A DNA stretch of 64,000 bases from Hyphomicrobiales bacterium. GTDB taxonomy: Bacteria > Pseudomonadota > Alphaproteobacteria > Rhizobiales > Rhizobiaceae. The position numbers and the translations under genes are program-made. The stretch is taken from NCBI GenBank assembly GCA_900472175.1, contig UCHD01000001.1, forward strand, positions 310,001 to 374,000, in the 5' to 3' direction. The notes below the pieces were generated by a model that did no database searches, was not told the origin of the DNA, and saw nothing but the letters and a program-made list of their open reading frames with translations. Positions within the stretch are counted from its first letter, which is position 1. The number at the start of each line of letters is the position of its first letter. This document shows, piece by piece, positions 37,190 through 45,899 of the stretch.

Positions 37190-37885
37190 TCAAGCCGTCA
37201 GCGTTTCCGACCATTGCGACAGCGCTGCAATGACGCCCGGCAGTGCGTTCATGCGCGAAATCACCGTTTCGGCGCCTGCGTCGGTCAGCTTGTCGGCATG
37301 CGAGGGATAGCTGTGCGATGCACCGGTGAATCCGACGACGCGCATGCCGGCGGCGATTGCGCCATGGATGCCGTGGACGGAATCCTCGATCACCAGCACG
37401 CGCGATGGATCGACGCCAAACTGCTTTGCGCCGTGCAGGAAGATGTCCGGCTTCGGCTTGACCTTGTCTTCTCCGAGATCGCGGGCCGAATAGATGTGCT
37501 TGCCGAAATGATCCTTGATGCCGACCTTGGCCAGCATTGAGGCGAGCCGCGCCGAGGTCGAGTTCGAGCAGATGCAATGCGGCAGCGTCAGCTGCGCCAG
37601 CATCGGCTTGACACCCTCGATGATGTTGAGATCTTCCGCCAGGCGCTTGTCGAGGATGGCTTCGACCCTGGTCAGCATCGAGGCCGAAAACGGGATGTCG
37701 GCTTCCTTCTCGATGGCCAGCAGCGTGTTGTGCCAGGTCATGCCGGCAAAGCGCTCGGCCATTTCCTCGGTGCTGATCGGATAGCCCGATTCCGTCAAAA
37801 GCTCGGCTTCGACCTCGCTGGCGATGATTTCCGAATCGACGAGAACGCCGTCGCAGTCGAAGATGATGAGATCAATGCTGGTCAT
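37190..37885 (-). CDS. HAD-IA family phosphatase
   Basis: 231-residue haloacid dehalogenase-type hydrolase. Motif I FDCDGVLVDSE is at about 8-18 (nucleophile Asp8, acid Asp10), motif II CSNSTSAR, the lysine in LGEDKVKPKPD and motif III VIEDSVHG. The cap is helical (subclass IA), as in phosphoglycolate phosphatase and sugar-phosphate phosphatases (YieH/GPH type). The substrate is unknown. The ATG at 37885 (MTSIDLIIFDCDG) is preferred over a longer frame. Confidence 0.9.
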   Translation of the reverse strand: MTSIDLIIFDCDGVLVDSEIIASEVEAELLTESGYPISTEEMAERFAGMTWHNTLLAIEKEADIPFSASMLTRVEAILDKRLAEDLNIIEGVKPMLAQLTLPHCICSNSTSARLASMLAKVGIKDHFGKHIYSARDLGEDKVKPKPDIFLHGAKQFGVDPSRVLVIEDSVHGIHGAIAAGMRVVGFTGASHSYPSHADKLTDAGAETVISRMNALPGVIAALSQWSETLTA

Positions 37886-38032
37886 GTCGGGAGTGTCCTT
37901 CGGGGAGATGCTGGCCGTGTACACGATGCCGTCCGAAAGCTCAACCGCGCCAAGCAGGAAGCTGCCATGCACGCGAAGCGGAATGATCGAAGTTCGCTCG
38001 TTAAATGACGTGTGCGCTTTTCACAGGTAACA

Positions 38033-38944
38033 TCAGGTCTGGTTCGCCAACACCTTGATGAAGTCGATGAAAGCCCGGAGTGGGGCGGGCACCAGCCGCC
38101 GTCCGGGATAATAGAGGAATGGCCCCGGGAAGGATTGCCACCAGGGTTCAAGAACGGGCTCCAGTGCGCCGGTGTCCAGATGCGGCCGCAGCCAATCCTC
38201 AAACAGCGAAATGATCCCTGTTCCAGCAATCGCGGCATCGACGGCGAGATCGATCGATCCGCCGACACTGACGATCAGCGGCCCTACGGGATCGACCCGC
38301 ACCACCTTGCCATCATGCTCGAACTCCCAGGGGGCCGTCGTCCTGCCGCTTGCAAAGCGGCCGAGCAGGCAGGCGTGGCCAAGCAATTCACGCGGATGAA
38401 CGGGCCTACCCCGGCGGTCGAGATAGGCGGGGGAGGCCGCGGTGGCAAAGCGCTGGACACGCGGGCCGATCGGCACTGCGATCATGTCCTGCTCCAGCCG
38501 TTCGTCATAGCGGATGCCGGCGTCGCAGCCTGCCGCAAGCACATCGACAAAACTGTCGTCGGTGACAATCTCCAGTCTTATATCCGGATAGGCAGCCAGG
38601 AACGGCGGTATGATTGCCGGCAGCACCAGCCGCGCCGCGCTGACGGGAACGTTGAGGCGAAGGGTGCCAGCCGGCCTGTCGCGAAAGCCGTTGACCACGT
38701 CGAGCGCCGCCTCCACCTCGGTCAATGCCGGCCCCAGCCGTTCGAGCAAACCCCTGCCGGCTTCGGTCGGAACCACGCTTCGTGTTGTCCGGTTGAGCAG
38801 CCTGACGCCCAATTGAGCTTCCAGGCGGCGCACCGCTTCACTGAGAGAGGAGGCGCTGCTGCCGCTGGTTCGTGCGCCCTCGCGAAAACCACCGGCGCGC
38901 GCCACCGCGACAAACGCATTCAGATCACCCAGATCGGTCTTCAT
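38033..38944 (-). CDS. LysR-family transcriptional regulator
   Basis: 303 residues. The N-terminal helix-turn-helix (DLNAFVAVARAGGFREGARTSG with SASSLSEAVRRLE) and a periplasmic-binding-like effector domain are present. The start MKTDLGDLNAFVAVA resembles the large group of LysR regulators next to oxidoreductases. It is divergent from an aldo/keto reductase gene across 96 bp, which is its probable target. Confidence 0.9.
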   Translation of the reverse strand: MKTDLGDLNAFVAVARAGGFREGARTSGSSASSLSEAVRRLEAQLGVRLLNRTTRSVVPTEAGRGLLERLGPALTEVEAALDVVNGFRDRPAGTLRLNVPVSAARLVLPAIIPPFLAAYPDIRLEIVTDDSFVDVLAAGCDAGIRYDERLEQDMIAVPIGPRVQRFATAASPAYLDRRGRPVHPRELLGHACLLGRFASGRTTAPWEFEHDGKVVRVDPVGPLIVSVGGSIDLAVDAAIAGTGIISLFEDWLRPHLDTGALEPVLEPWWQSFPGPFLYYPGRRLVPAPLRAFIDFIKVLANQT

Positions 38945-39040
38945 TGTTCGCCATTCCGCACACGCTGTGCAGATTATGGCCCGTTTTCATGCGTGGCGAC
39001 AACGCCTATCTTGGTATCGGCTCTTGAAAGGAGTGAGATC

Positions 39041-39916
39041 ATGTCAATTCTCGATCAGTCCGGTACATTCACCCTGGGTGACCGGAGCGTCAAACGGCTC
39101 GGCTACGGTGCGATGCAGCTCGCAGGCCCGGGTGTTTTCGGCCCTCCGAAGGATCACGATGCGGCGATCGCCGTGCTGCGCGCGGCTGTCGAAAGCGGGG
39201 TCGATCATATCGACACCAGCGATTTCTACGGCCCGCATGTCACCAACCAGCTCATCCGCGAAGCCCTGTACCCTTACCGCGACGACCTGGTCATCGTTAC
39301 CAAGGTCGGCGCCCGGCGTGGCGAGGATAAATCGTGGATCCCGGCCTTCTCGCGTGAGGAACTGACGAAGGCAGTGCATGACAATCTTCGCAATCTGGGC
39401 CTGGATGTCATCGAGGTCGTCAATCTTCGCCTAATGTTCAGCGTCTATGGTCCCGCGGAAGGGTCGTTGGAAGCTCCATTGACAGTGCTCGCGGATCTCC
39501 AGCGGCAGGGCTTGATCCGTCATATCGGGCTGAGCAACGCCACCGCCACGCAGATCGCCGAAGGGCGTGGCATCGCCGAGATCGTTTGTGTCCAGAACCA
39601 GTATAATCTGGCCCACCGGGACGATGATGTTTTGATCGACGATCTCGCCCGCGACGGTATCGCCTATGTGCCGTTCTTCCCGCTCGGCGGTTTCAGTCCG
39701 CTGCAGTCGTCGACGCTGTCGGACGTTGCAACACGCCTGAACGCCACCCCCATGCAAGTGGCGCTGGCCTGGCTGCTGCGCCGCGCGCCGAACATCCTGC
39801 TCATCCCCGGCACCTCGTCCGTCGGCCATCTTCGCGAAAACCTTGCCGCAGCGGAACTGGTGCTGCCGGATGATGCTGTCGGCGAATTGGATAAGGTCGC
39901 CGGCATCGCCGCCTGA
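39041..39916 (+). CDS. Aldo/keto reductase
   Basis: 291-residue TIM-barrel NADPH oxidoreductase. Visible parts are GYGAMQLAGPG, the catalytic Asp-Tyr region HIDTSDFYGPHVTNQLI (Asp67, Tyr72 approximately), KVGARRGEDKSW with the catalytic Lys, and the C-terminal NADPH-binding IPGTSSVGHLREN. It matches the oxidoreductase group (YcsN/AKR12-like) that reduces aldehydes. AAGGAG precedes ATG 39041. Regulation by the divergent LysR is inferred. Confidence 0.93.
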   Translation: MSILDQSGTFTLGDRSVKRLGYGAMQLAGPGVFGPPKDHDAAIAVLRAAVESGVDHIDTSDFYGPHVTNQLIREALYPYRDDLVIVTKVGARRGEDKSWIPAFSREELTKAVHDNLRNLGLDVIEVVNLRLMFSVYGPAEGSLEAPLTVLADLQRQGLIRHIGLSNATATQIAEGRGIAEIVCVQNQYNLAHRDDDVLIDDLARDGIAYVPFFPLGGFSPLQSSTLSDVATRLNATPMQVALAWLLRRAPNILLIPGTSSVGHLRENLAAAELVLPDDAVGELDKVAGIAA

Positions 39917-40058
39917 CGGCATCTGGCCATCAGGGTTCATCCGCTGTGTCACGGATTAGAGGTGGCGCAGCGGAACGCGGGCATGAAGGTTATTAGCCAT
40001 CGGTTGCCGCTGCTGGTATTGCGGGGTAAAACCTGACTTCCATCCCGCCAAGGCTCCT

Positions 40059-40487
40059 ATGACCGTCCGCCTGCGCCCGCATCATCTGCTCTGTATGCTG
40101 ACCTTCGTGGGGAAGGGGTATACGGCTGCCTTCACCGAAAATTACATCCGCATCGCCGCCCGCCTTTCTGCGGGCGAGGATATTCTGGTGGTGGAAGGGC
40201 CGGACGATGTCTGTGGGCCGATGCTGGACGAACCGGGCATGCACTGTCTGAACGACAGCGTGACGGATCGGGACATCAGGGCCAGCGCAGCCGTCGAGGC
40301 GTTGCTGGGTGTGGCTGCCAATGCGGGCGCACAGATCGTGCCGGACGCGGATTTTCTCGAGCGGATGCGCGCGGCGTTTGGTGATGGCTCGATCCGCCAA
40401 GCCTGTCAGCGGTGCGAATGGTCGCCGCTCTGCACCGGTATCGCCGATTCCGGTTTTAGCGGCGTGCTCGTCGATGCCGCCCGCTAA
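40059..40487 (+). CDS. DUF1284 cysteine-rich protein
   Basis: 142 residues beginning MTVRLRPHHLLCMLTFVGKGY, the DUF1284 signature. Cysteines occur in HLLCML, DVCGPM, MHCLND and the C-terminal CQRCEWSPLC cluster, so an iron-sulfur or zinc site is plausible but not shown. The function of the family is unknown. It is transcribed alone and converges on the MFS gene. Confidence 0.85.
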   Translation: MTVRLRPHHLLCMLTFVGKGYTAAFTENYIRIAARLSAGEDILVVEGPDDVCGPMLDEPGMHCLNDSVTDRDIRASAAVEALLGVAANAGAQIVPDADFLERMRAAFGDGSIRQACQRCEWSPLCTGIADSGFSGVLVDAAR

Positions 40488-40544
40488 GAACACTGCGCAA
40501 CCTTGCACGCGGCGATATCGCGCGGCGAACAGCCTGCCAGAGTT

Positions 40545-41759
40545 CTAACGAATGGCCTCAACCGGCGAGGCATCCGCGCGTGCTGCAAGCTCGGCCAGCG
40601 TCATCGCACTGGCGCCTGCGATGAGGAAGCCGGCTGACAGAGCGAACGTGGACCCATCATAAAACGCGCCCAGCGCTATGGCGAAAAGGGTGGCGATCAG
40701 GCTTGATCCGGAGGCGATCAGGGAGGCGCCGAGGCCTGCAACCTGTCCAAGCGCGCGCATGGCCATGGCGTTGAGATTGCCGAACAGCACGCCGATCGCA
40801 AAGAACGCCGAAAAGGCGAGAACCATCAAGACGGGCAGGGGCGGCCGTCCGTTCCAAAATCCGGATGCGGCCAGCATCGCAAGGCCTGCTGCCGTCAGCC
40901 CGGCAAAGCCGCAGCGTGCCATGGTGTCCGAACCAAAGCGTTGTACAAGCCTGGCATTGAGGAATGAGGCCAGTCCGATCCCGGTGGCCAGGGCTGCAAA
41001 ATAGAACGGAAACGTTTCCGCGATGCCATAGGCATCAAAGAACAGGTCGGCGGCGGTGCTGAGATAGACAAGTTGCGCGCCGAACACGAGCCCGGTTGCG
41101 ACGATCAGCAGCGTCACCCGCCGGTTCGACAGGATGCGCCGTGCGTTCAACGCGAGAAACCTCGGGCGAAAGGGAATGCGCCTTTCGGGCGGCAAGGTTT
41201 CCGGCTGCCGCATCATCAGCCAGAGACCGAGCAGGCCTGCCACCCCGAGATAGACAGCAAAGACGCTGCGCCAGCCGCCAACGGCGATGATGCCCTGCGC
41301 CAAGGCGGGCGCCAGCATCGGCACGAGAATGAACAGCGTGAACATCAACGACATGACGCGGGCCATCGCATCGCCTTCGAACTGGTCGCGAATCATCGCT
41401 CGGGTGGCGATCTTCGGGCCGGAGACGCCGATCCCCTGAATGATCCGGCCAAGCACCACCATTTCGAGCGATCCGGCCAGCATGGCGATCACCGTTCCAA
41501 GCGCATAGACGCAAAGGCCGAGAACCAGCGCTTTCTTGCGCCCGATCGCGTCGGATAACGGCCCCAGCAGCAATTCGCCAAATGCCATGCCAAGGATGAA
41601 AAGCGAGATGACATGCTGGGTGGAAAGCGGCGGTGCTGCGCCGACATCCGCCCCGATCTGACGCAGACCGGGCAACAGAGCATCGATGCTGATGGAGGTC
41701 AGCGAGGTGAGGCAGGCATAGAGAGCGATGTGTTCGCGGAAATTGGCTGGAGATCTCAT
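40545..41759 (-). CDS. MFS drug-resistance transporter, Bcr/CflA type
   Basis: 404-residue exporter with 12 predicted helices. It has the DHA1 pattern: LPGLRQIGADVGAAPP in the first loop, GELLLGPLSDAIGRKKAL (motif A) near 58-75 and IQGIGVSGPKIATRAMIRDQF (motif C region) near 110. Close families export chloramphenicol, bicyclomycin or sulfathiazole; the substrate is unknown. The start is ATG 41759 (MRSPANF). It lies 81 bp downstream of an ArsR-type regulator gene on the same strand, likely in one operon. Confidence 0.88.
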   Translation of the reverse strand: MRSPANFREHIALYACLTSLTSISIDALLPGLRQIGADVGAAPPLSTQHVISLFILGMAFGELLLGPLSDAIGRKKALVLGLCVYALGTVIAMLAGSLEMVVLGRIIQGIGVSGPKIATRAMIRDQFEGDAMARVMSLMFTLFILVPMLAPALAQGIIAVGGWRSVFAVYLGVAGLLGLWLMMRQPETLPPERRIPFRPRFLALNARRILSNRRVTLLIVATGLVFGAQLVYLSTAADLFFDAYGIAETFPFYFAALATGIGLASFLNARLVQRFGSDTMARCGFAGLTAAGLAMLAASGFWNGRPPLPVLMVLAFSAFFAIGVLFGNLNAMAMRALGQVAGLGASLIASGSSLIATLFAIALGAFYDGSTFALSAGFLIAGASAMTLAELAARADASPVEAIR

Positions 41760-41840
41760 GGGCCGCAATCAAGGGAAGGTTTGACCGGACCTATAGCAGT
41801 CCTGCGGCAAAATCCCATGCCCAATACGGGCGCTCCCGGC

Positions 41841-42569
41841 TCAGGCGTCGACGGCCTGTTGGTGATGCCGCGCGATCGATGGTTGGGCGGGTAGGGGAAA
41901 GAGTTTTGCAAATTCCATCTCACCGGTGTCGGTAAAGCGGATGGCGCGGCTGTCGGGCTCGCGCCTGGCCCAGCCCTTGTCGAAAAAAAGCGTCAGCAAG
42001 GCCTGTCCCAGCGAACCGGCAAGATGCGAACGGCGCTCGCTCCAGTCGAGGCAGGTGCGGCAGACGGGGCGGCGCGATCGTGTCAGGGCGGCAAGGTCGA
42101 TACCGAGCGCTGTCATCTTGTCCGCACCCGATGCCGTCAGATGCAGCGTGTCGCCAGCGCCGGAGATCACCTCTTCGGCGATAAGACTATCGAGCATGCG
42201 CACGCCATAATCGCCCGCCAGGTGATTGTAGCAGACGCGGGCCTTGCGCAGGGCCGGGTCCTTGGGACCGGTGCGATGGCGGGTAAAGCCGCGATAGGCG
42301 GCAAAGCCCATCAGCCCCTCGATCATCAGCCCGACATCGTCGTCAGCCAACGTGAAATAACGGTGGCGTCCCTGCTTGCGCTGAGCAATCAGGCCTCCGG
42401 CTTCGAGCTTCGACAGGTGTGAACTGGCGGTCTGCAGCGTGATCCCCGCCGTCCCCGCAAGCTCCGTCGCCGTCAATGCTTTGCCGCCTGTCAGAGCGGT
42501 CAGCATGTTGGCGCGGGCGGGGTCGCCGATCAACGAGCCGATGAGAGCAATATCTGGACCTTCCTTCAT
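41841..42569 (-). CDS. ArsR-type winged-helix regulator
   Basis: 242 residues. The N-terminal winged helix (IGDPARANMLTALTGGKALTATELAGTAGITLQTASSHLSKLE) is followed by a C-terminal effector-like region of about 140 residues with a CRTCLDWSERRSHLAGSLGQAL segment carrying C-x2-C. The longer form matches a subgroup of ArsR regulators of drug-type transporters. It is divergent from the NIPSNAP gene; an 18-bp perfect inverted repeat lies between them. Confidence 0.88.
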   Translation of the reverse strand: MKEGPDIALIGSLIGDPARANMLTALTGGKALTATELAGTAGITLQTASSHLSKLEAGGLIAQRKQGRHRYFTLADDDVGLMIEGLMGFAAYRGFTRHRTGPKDPALRKARVCYNHLAGDYGVRMLDSLIAEEVISGAGDTLHLTASGADKMTALGIDLAALTRSRRPVCRTCLDWSERRSHLAGSLGQALLTLFFDKGWARREPDSRAIRFTDTGEMEFAKLFPLPAQPSIARHHQQAVDA

Positions 42570-42613
42570 GCCCGGATTTTAACCGCGCCACCGGCCCCCG
42601 GCAAGGCTTCATA

Positions 42614-42631
42614 CTTCGATCGTGATCGAAG
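42614..42631. promoter_or_regulatory. Perfect inverted repeat operator between ArsR and NIPSNAP genes
   Basis: CTTCGATC-GT-GATCGAAG, 8-bp arms and 2-bp spacer, in the 116-bp divergent promoter region. This is a strong candidate binding site for the adjacent ArsR regulator, controlling both directions. Confidence 0.65.
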
Positions 42632-42685
42632 CATCTCAAGGCAGCAAACTGGCACAAGGGATCATTCACAACGAAGGAGAGACCC

Positions 42686-43015
42686 ATGATCACCTGTTTC
42701 ATCCGCTATGAAATCGATCCGTTCAAGCGCGAGGAATTCGCCACTTATGCCCGCAATTGGGGGCAAGTGATCCCCCGCAACGGTGCCGACCTGATCGGTT
42801 ATTTCGTCCCCCATGAGGGCTCGGCAACGACTGCCTATGCCGCCTATAACATCGAAAGCCTCGCCGCCTACGAGACCTATCGCGCCCGGCTTGCCGCCGA
42901 TCCGCTCGGCATCGAAAACTATCAGTTCGCCCGCAAGGAGCGGTTCATTCTGAAGGAAGACCGGATTTTCCTCAAGAATGTCTCGGCGCCGCATGCCAAG
43001 GCAGTTTCGTTTTGA
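42686..43015 (+). CDS. NIPSNAP family protein
   Basis: 109-residue ferredoxin-like (dimeric alpha/beta barrel) protein. The start MITCFIRYEIDPFKREEFATYARNWGQVIPR and GADLIGYFVPHEGS are typical of NIPSNAP proteins, whose bacterial function is unknown. AAGGAGAG precedes ATG 42686. The monooxygenase gene begins within its stop (TTGA), so the two are translationally coupled. Confidence 0.88.
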   Translation: MITCFIRYEIDPFKREEFATYARNWGQVIPRNGADLIGYFVPHEGSATTAYAAYNIESLAAYETYRARLAADPLGIENYQFARKERFILKEDRIFLKNVSAPHAKAVSF

Positions 43016-43374
43016 TCGCCGTGATCTTCGAGGTCATGCCAGCCGATGACCGGCGCAGCACCTATCTCGATCTGGCCGCGCAACTGCACACAAGGCTCAA
43101 CGAGATCGATGGCTTCCTGTCGATCGAGCGGTTCGAAAGCCTGAAGGTGCCGGGCAAGATCTTGTCCTTGTCGTTCTGGCGCGATGAGGCGGCGATCACC
43201 ACCTGGCGCAACGGCCCTGAACATCGCGCCGCCCAGCACGCTGGCCGCAATGGCACCTTCGCCGACTACCGGTTGCGCATAGCAGGCGTGGTGCGGGACT
43301 ACGGCATGACAGATCGTGAGGAGGCGCCACAGGACAGCCGGGTGTTTCATGCGGTAGGCGAGAAGAGGTACTAA
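43012..43374 (+). CDS. Antibiotic biosynthesis monooxygenase (ABM) domain protein
   Basis: 120-residue ABM-fold protein: IAVIFEVMPADDRRSTYLDLAAQL, GFLSIERFESL, LSLSFWRDEAAITTWRNGPEHRAAQ and a C-terminal RIAGVVRDYGMTDRE. Relatives act as cofactor-free quinone-forming monooxygenases or heme-degrading enzymes; substrates are mostly unknown. The start is TTG at 43012 (overlapping the NIPSNAP stop) or GTG at 43021. It is encoded in the unit divergent from ArsR-MFS. Confidence 0.87.
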   Translation: MIAVIFEVMPADDRRSTYLDLAAQLHTRLNEIDGFLSIERFESLKVPGKILSLSFWRDEAAITTWRNGPEHRAAQHAGRNGTFADYRLRIAGVVRDYGMTDREEAPQDSRVFHAVGEKRY

Positions 43375-43483
43375 GGGCCGTCAAAAAAGCGCTTCCGTTA
43401 AGCATGATGGGAGCGCCGCATATCAGCGCTTTCCAGCATCCTCCTGTATCATTTCACAAATTTCGCACCCGCCTTCAGCATTT

Positions 43484-43504
43484 GGTAACCAAGTTCGGTA
43501 ACCA
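43484..43504. promoter_or_regulatory. Direct repeat of GGTAACCA before ccrM
   Basis: GGTAACCA at 43484 and 43497 (13-bp period), each containing the palindrome GGTAACC, 42-62 bp upstream of the ccrM ATG. It is a candidate operator or promoter element. No GANTC site lies in the 171-bp gap upstream of ccrM. Confidence 0.4.
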
Positions 43505-43533
43505 TAAGGGCAATCAGTTCCGAGTAAGCGTAG

Positions 43534-44676
<1,143 letters not shown>

Positions 44677-44702
44677 TCTATCATCGTTGCCGATGAACGA
44701 AT

Positions 44703-44737
44703 AACGCCGCGCTCCTCGACAGGTGCGCGGCGTTTTT
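44703..44737 (+). terminator. Intrinsic terminator after ccrM
   Basis: AACGCCGCGC / GCGCGGCGTT stem with 12-nt loop, then TTT on the plus strand, 27 bp past the ccrM stop. Confidence 0.85.
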
Positions 44738-44781
44738 GCATGTAAAAACCTGTGTTCTTTGGCGCAAGCAATGCTGCGTTT

Positions 44782-44982
44782 TCAGGATTTTTCCGGCGGC
44801 TCCATCAGAATGTCAAAACAGTTGGCGCAATAACCGAATTCATAGCCATTGGTCTGCCAGGGCTCAACCGGCACCTCGCAGCAAATGCAGTGAATGACCC
44901 AGCGCGCAGCGCATTCGGAGTTCACGTTTGCCGCCGGGTGATTGTCTTTGGTTTTTTCCCAAATCTCACTGTTCTCGCTCAT
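44782..44982 (-). CDS. Small cysteine-rich (zinc-binding-like) hypothetical protein
   Basis: 66 residues with six cysteines: Cys24, Cys32/Cys34/Cys35 (HCICCEVP) and Cys52/Cys55 (YCANCFDIL). Paired C-x2-C motifs suggest a zinc ribbon. ATG 44982 has AGGAAAGG 8 nt upstream; an ATG 6 nt further upstream is too close to it. No family is recognised. It converges on ccrM and lies next to the candidate RNA locus. Confidence 0.65.
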   Translation of the reverse strand: MSENSEIWEKTKDNHPAANVNSECAARWVIHCICCEVPVEPWQTNGYEFGYCANCFDILMEPPEKS

Positions 44983-45100
44983 ATACATTGCCTTTCCTGT
45001 TTGAGAACAGGACGAATTTCTGAAAAGGTGAGTTTCAAACGACTGGATGATTTTCGAGGTGCGCGCCGGTGTACGTGTTTACCGAGCGTGCCTGTTGCCG

Positions 45101-45361
45101 CAAAAAAAATCCAGAGAATGCGGCTCTGAAATCAGTGTGTCTGCCGAAGCCCTTTAGAACAATTTAACCATCCGCCCGATAGTCTCACCACCAAGCAGAA
45201 CGACCGCGTGATCAACCACGCGAGGCGCGCGGGCCAGCCCGCAGATTGCTTGACGGCGCGGTGAAAGCCGCCCGGTTCCGAGATAGTTTTTGTCCGGTTT
45301 CGTACCTTCAGTCCCGGACGAAGACTTAAACGCCCAGGATCAGCGATGATTCTGGGCGTTT
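45101..45361 (-). ncRNA. Candidate structured small RNA (about 260 nt)
   Basis: On the reverse strand, from high to low coordinate: a 13-bp stem 45361-45328 (AAACGCCCAG arm), GTCCGG/CCGGAC, GCGGC/GCCGC, GCGGGC/GCCCGC and CGCGTG/CACGCG stems, then a 7-bp stem (45130-45110) followed by eight U residues. That final element is a standard intrinsic terminator, pointing to a reverse-strand transcript. The 45328-45361 hairpin followed by TTTGTGTTT could also end a plus-strand RNA. No match to tmRNA, RNase P, SRP or 6S RNA is seen. Boundaries are approximate. Confidence 0.4.
45153..45168 (+). promoter_or_regulatory. Possible CtrA box in the RNA locus
   Basis: TTTA-N7-TTAAC, one mismatch from TTAA-N7-TTAAC, extending into TTAACCAT. 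It lies inside the candidate RNA on the opposite strand. Confidence 0.3.
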
Positions 45362-45533
45362 GTGTTTCCGCAGCCACGGAAAAGGTTCCCCCCTGAAAGG
45401 GAAAACATCATTGGTGTCACTGGAAGCCTGCCTCGTTACCTGATGAATTCTCTGGCTCATCATGCCGCCCGCAAGCTGAATGGCCGCTGAACCGGCCGCA
45501 AAAATCCAATTGTCCTGCGCGCTGAAATCGGCC

Positions 45534-45899
45534 TTAGAAATCCGTCACATCGACACTGACGATCTTGCCCTGGTCATTGAAGGTGATGGTTTCTTCTCCA
45601 CGGCGGACAAGAGGCTTTCCGGTTGCCATACTTGTGGCCGTGAGGCGCCAGACGGCCCGGGCCGCCAGCGGAGAAACGGGTTCGACCAGGCTGTCCTCGG
45701 CCACCTGATCAGGATATTCGGCAAAATAGCGCCGGAATGCTGCCATGATGTCGGCGCGCCCCGTCAGACCGCCGACCTTGCCCGACGAATAGGTTGCGTC
45801 AACGGCGAAGAAATCTTCGATGCCGGCAAAATCCAGCGCTCCGATTGCGGCATGGAAACGTTCGGTGGCGGCGGCTGGGTCAAAGGCAATGATCGTCAT
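45534..45899 (-). CDS. NTF2-like (SnoaL-type) protein
   Basis: 121-residue cone-fold protein with the usual pattern: ATERFHAAIGALDFAGIEDFFAVDATY, GLTGRADIMAAFRRYFAEYPD and C-terminal strands GEETITFNDQGKIVSVDVTDF. These are small ligand-binding or isomerase-like proteins; the role is unknown. ATG 45899 overlaps the stop of the upstream HAD gene (ATGA), so the two are coupled. Confidence 0.8.
   Translation of the reverse strand: MTIIAFDPAAATERFHAAIGALDFAGIEDFFAVDATYSSGKVGGLTGRADIMAAFRRYFAEYPDQVAEDSLVEPVSPLAARAVWRLTATSMATGKPLVRRGEETITFNDQGKIVSVDVTDF

Larger units (their letters stand above)
44983..45533. other. 551-bp gene-free region holding a structured locus
   Basis: This is the longest gene-free stretch in the window. 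It contains at least five GC-rich stem-loops between 45101 and 45361, a T8 terminator on the reverse strand and a CtrA-like motif. An 81-codon reverse frame (45132-45377) runs through these stems and is unlikely to be a gene. From 45362 to 45533 I see only a small TTCCC/GGGAA hairpin near 45386. Confidence 0.55.

Noticed and set aside
45250-45255. TTGACG as a -35 promoter element for a plus-strand RNA
   Set aside because: No acceptable -10 hexamer is found 16-18 bp downstream.
45132-45377. Reverse 81-codon reading frame in the gap after ccrM
   Set aside because: It runs through at least five strong stem-loops, has no ribosome site and no family, so a structured RNA explains it better.
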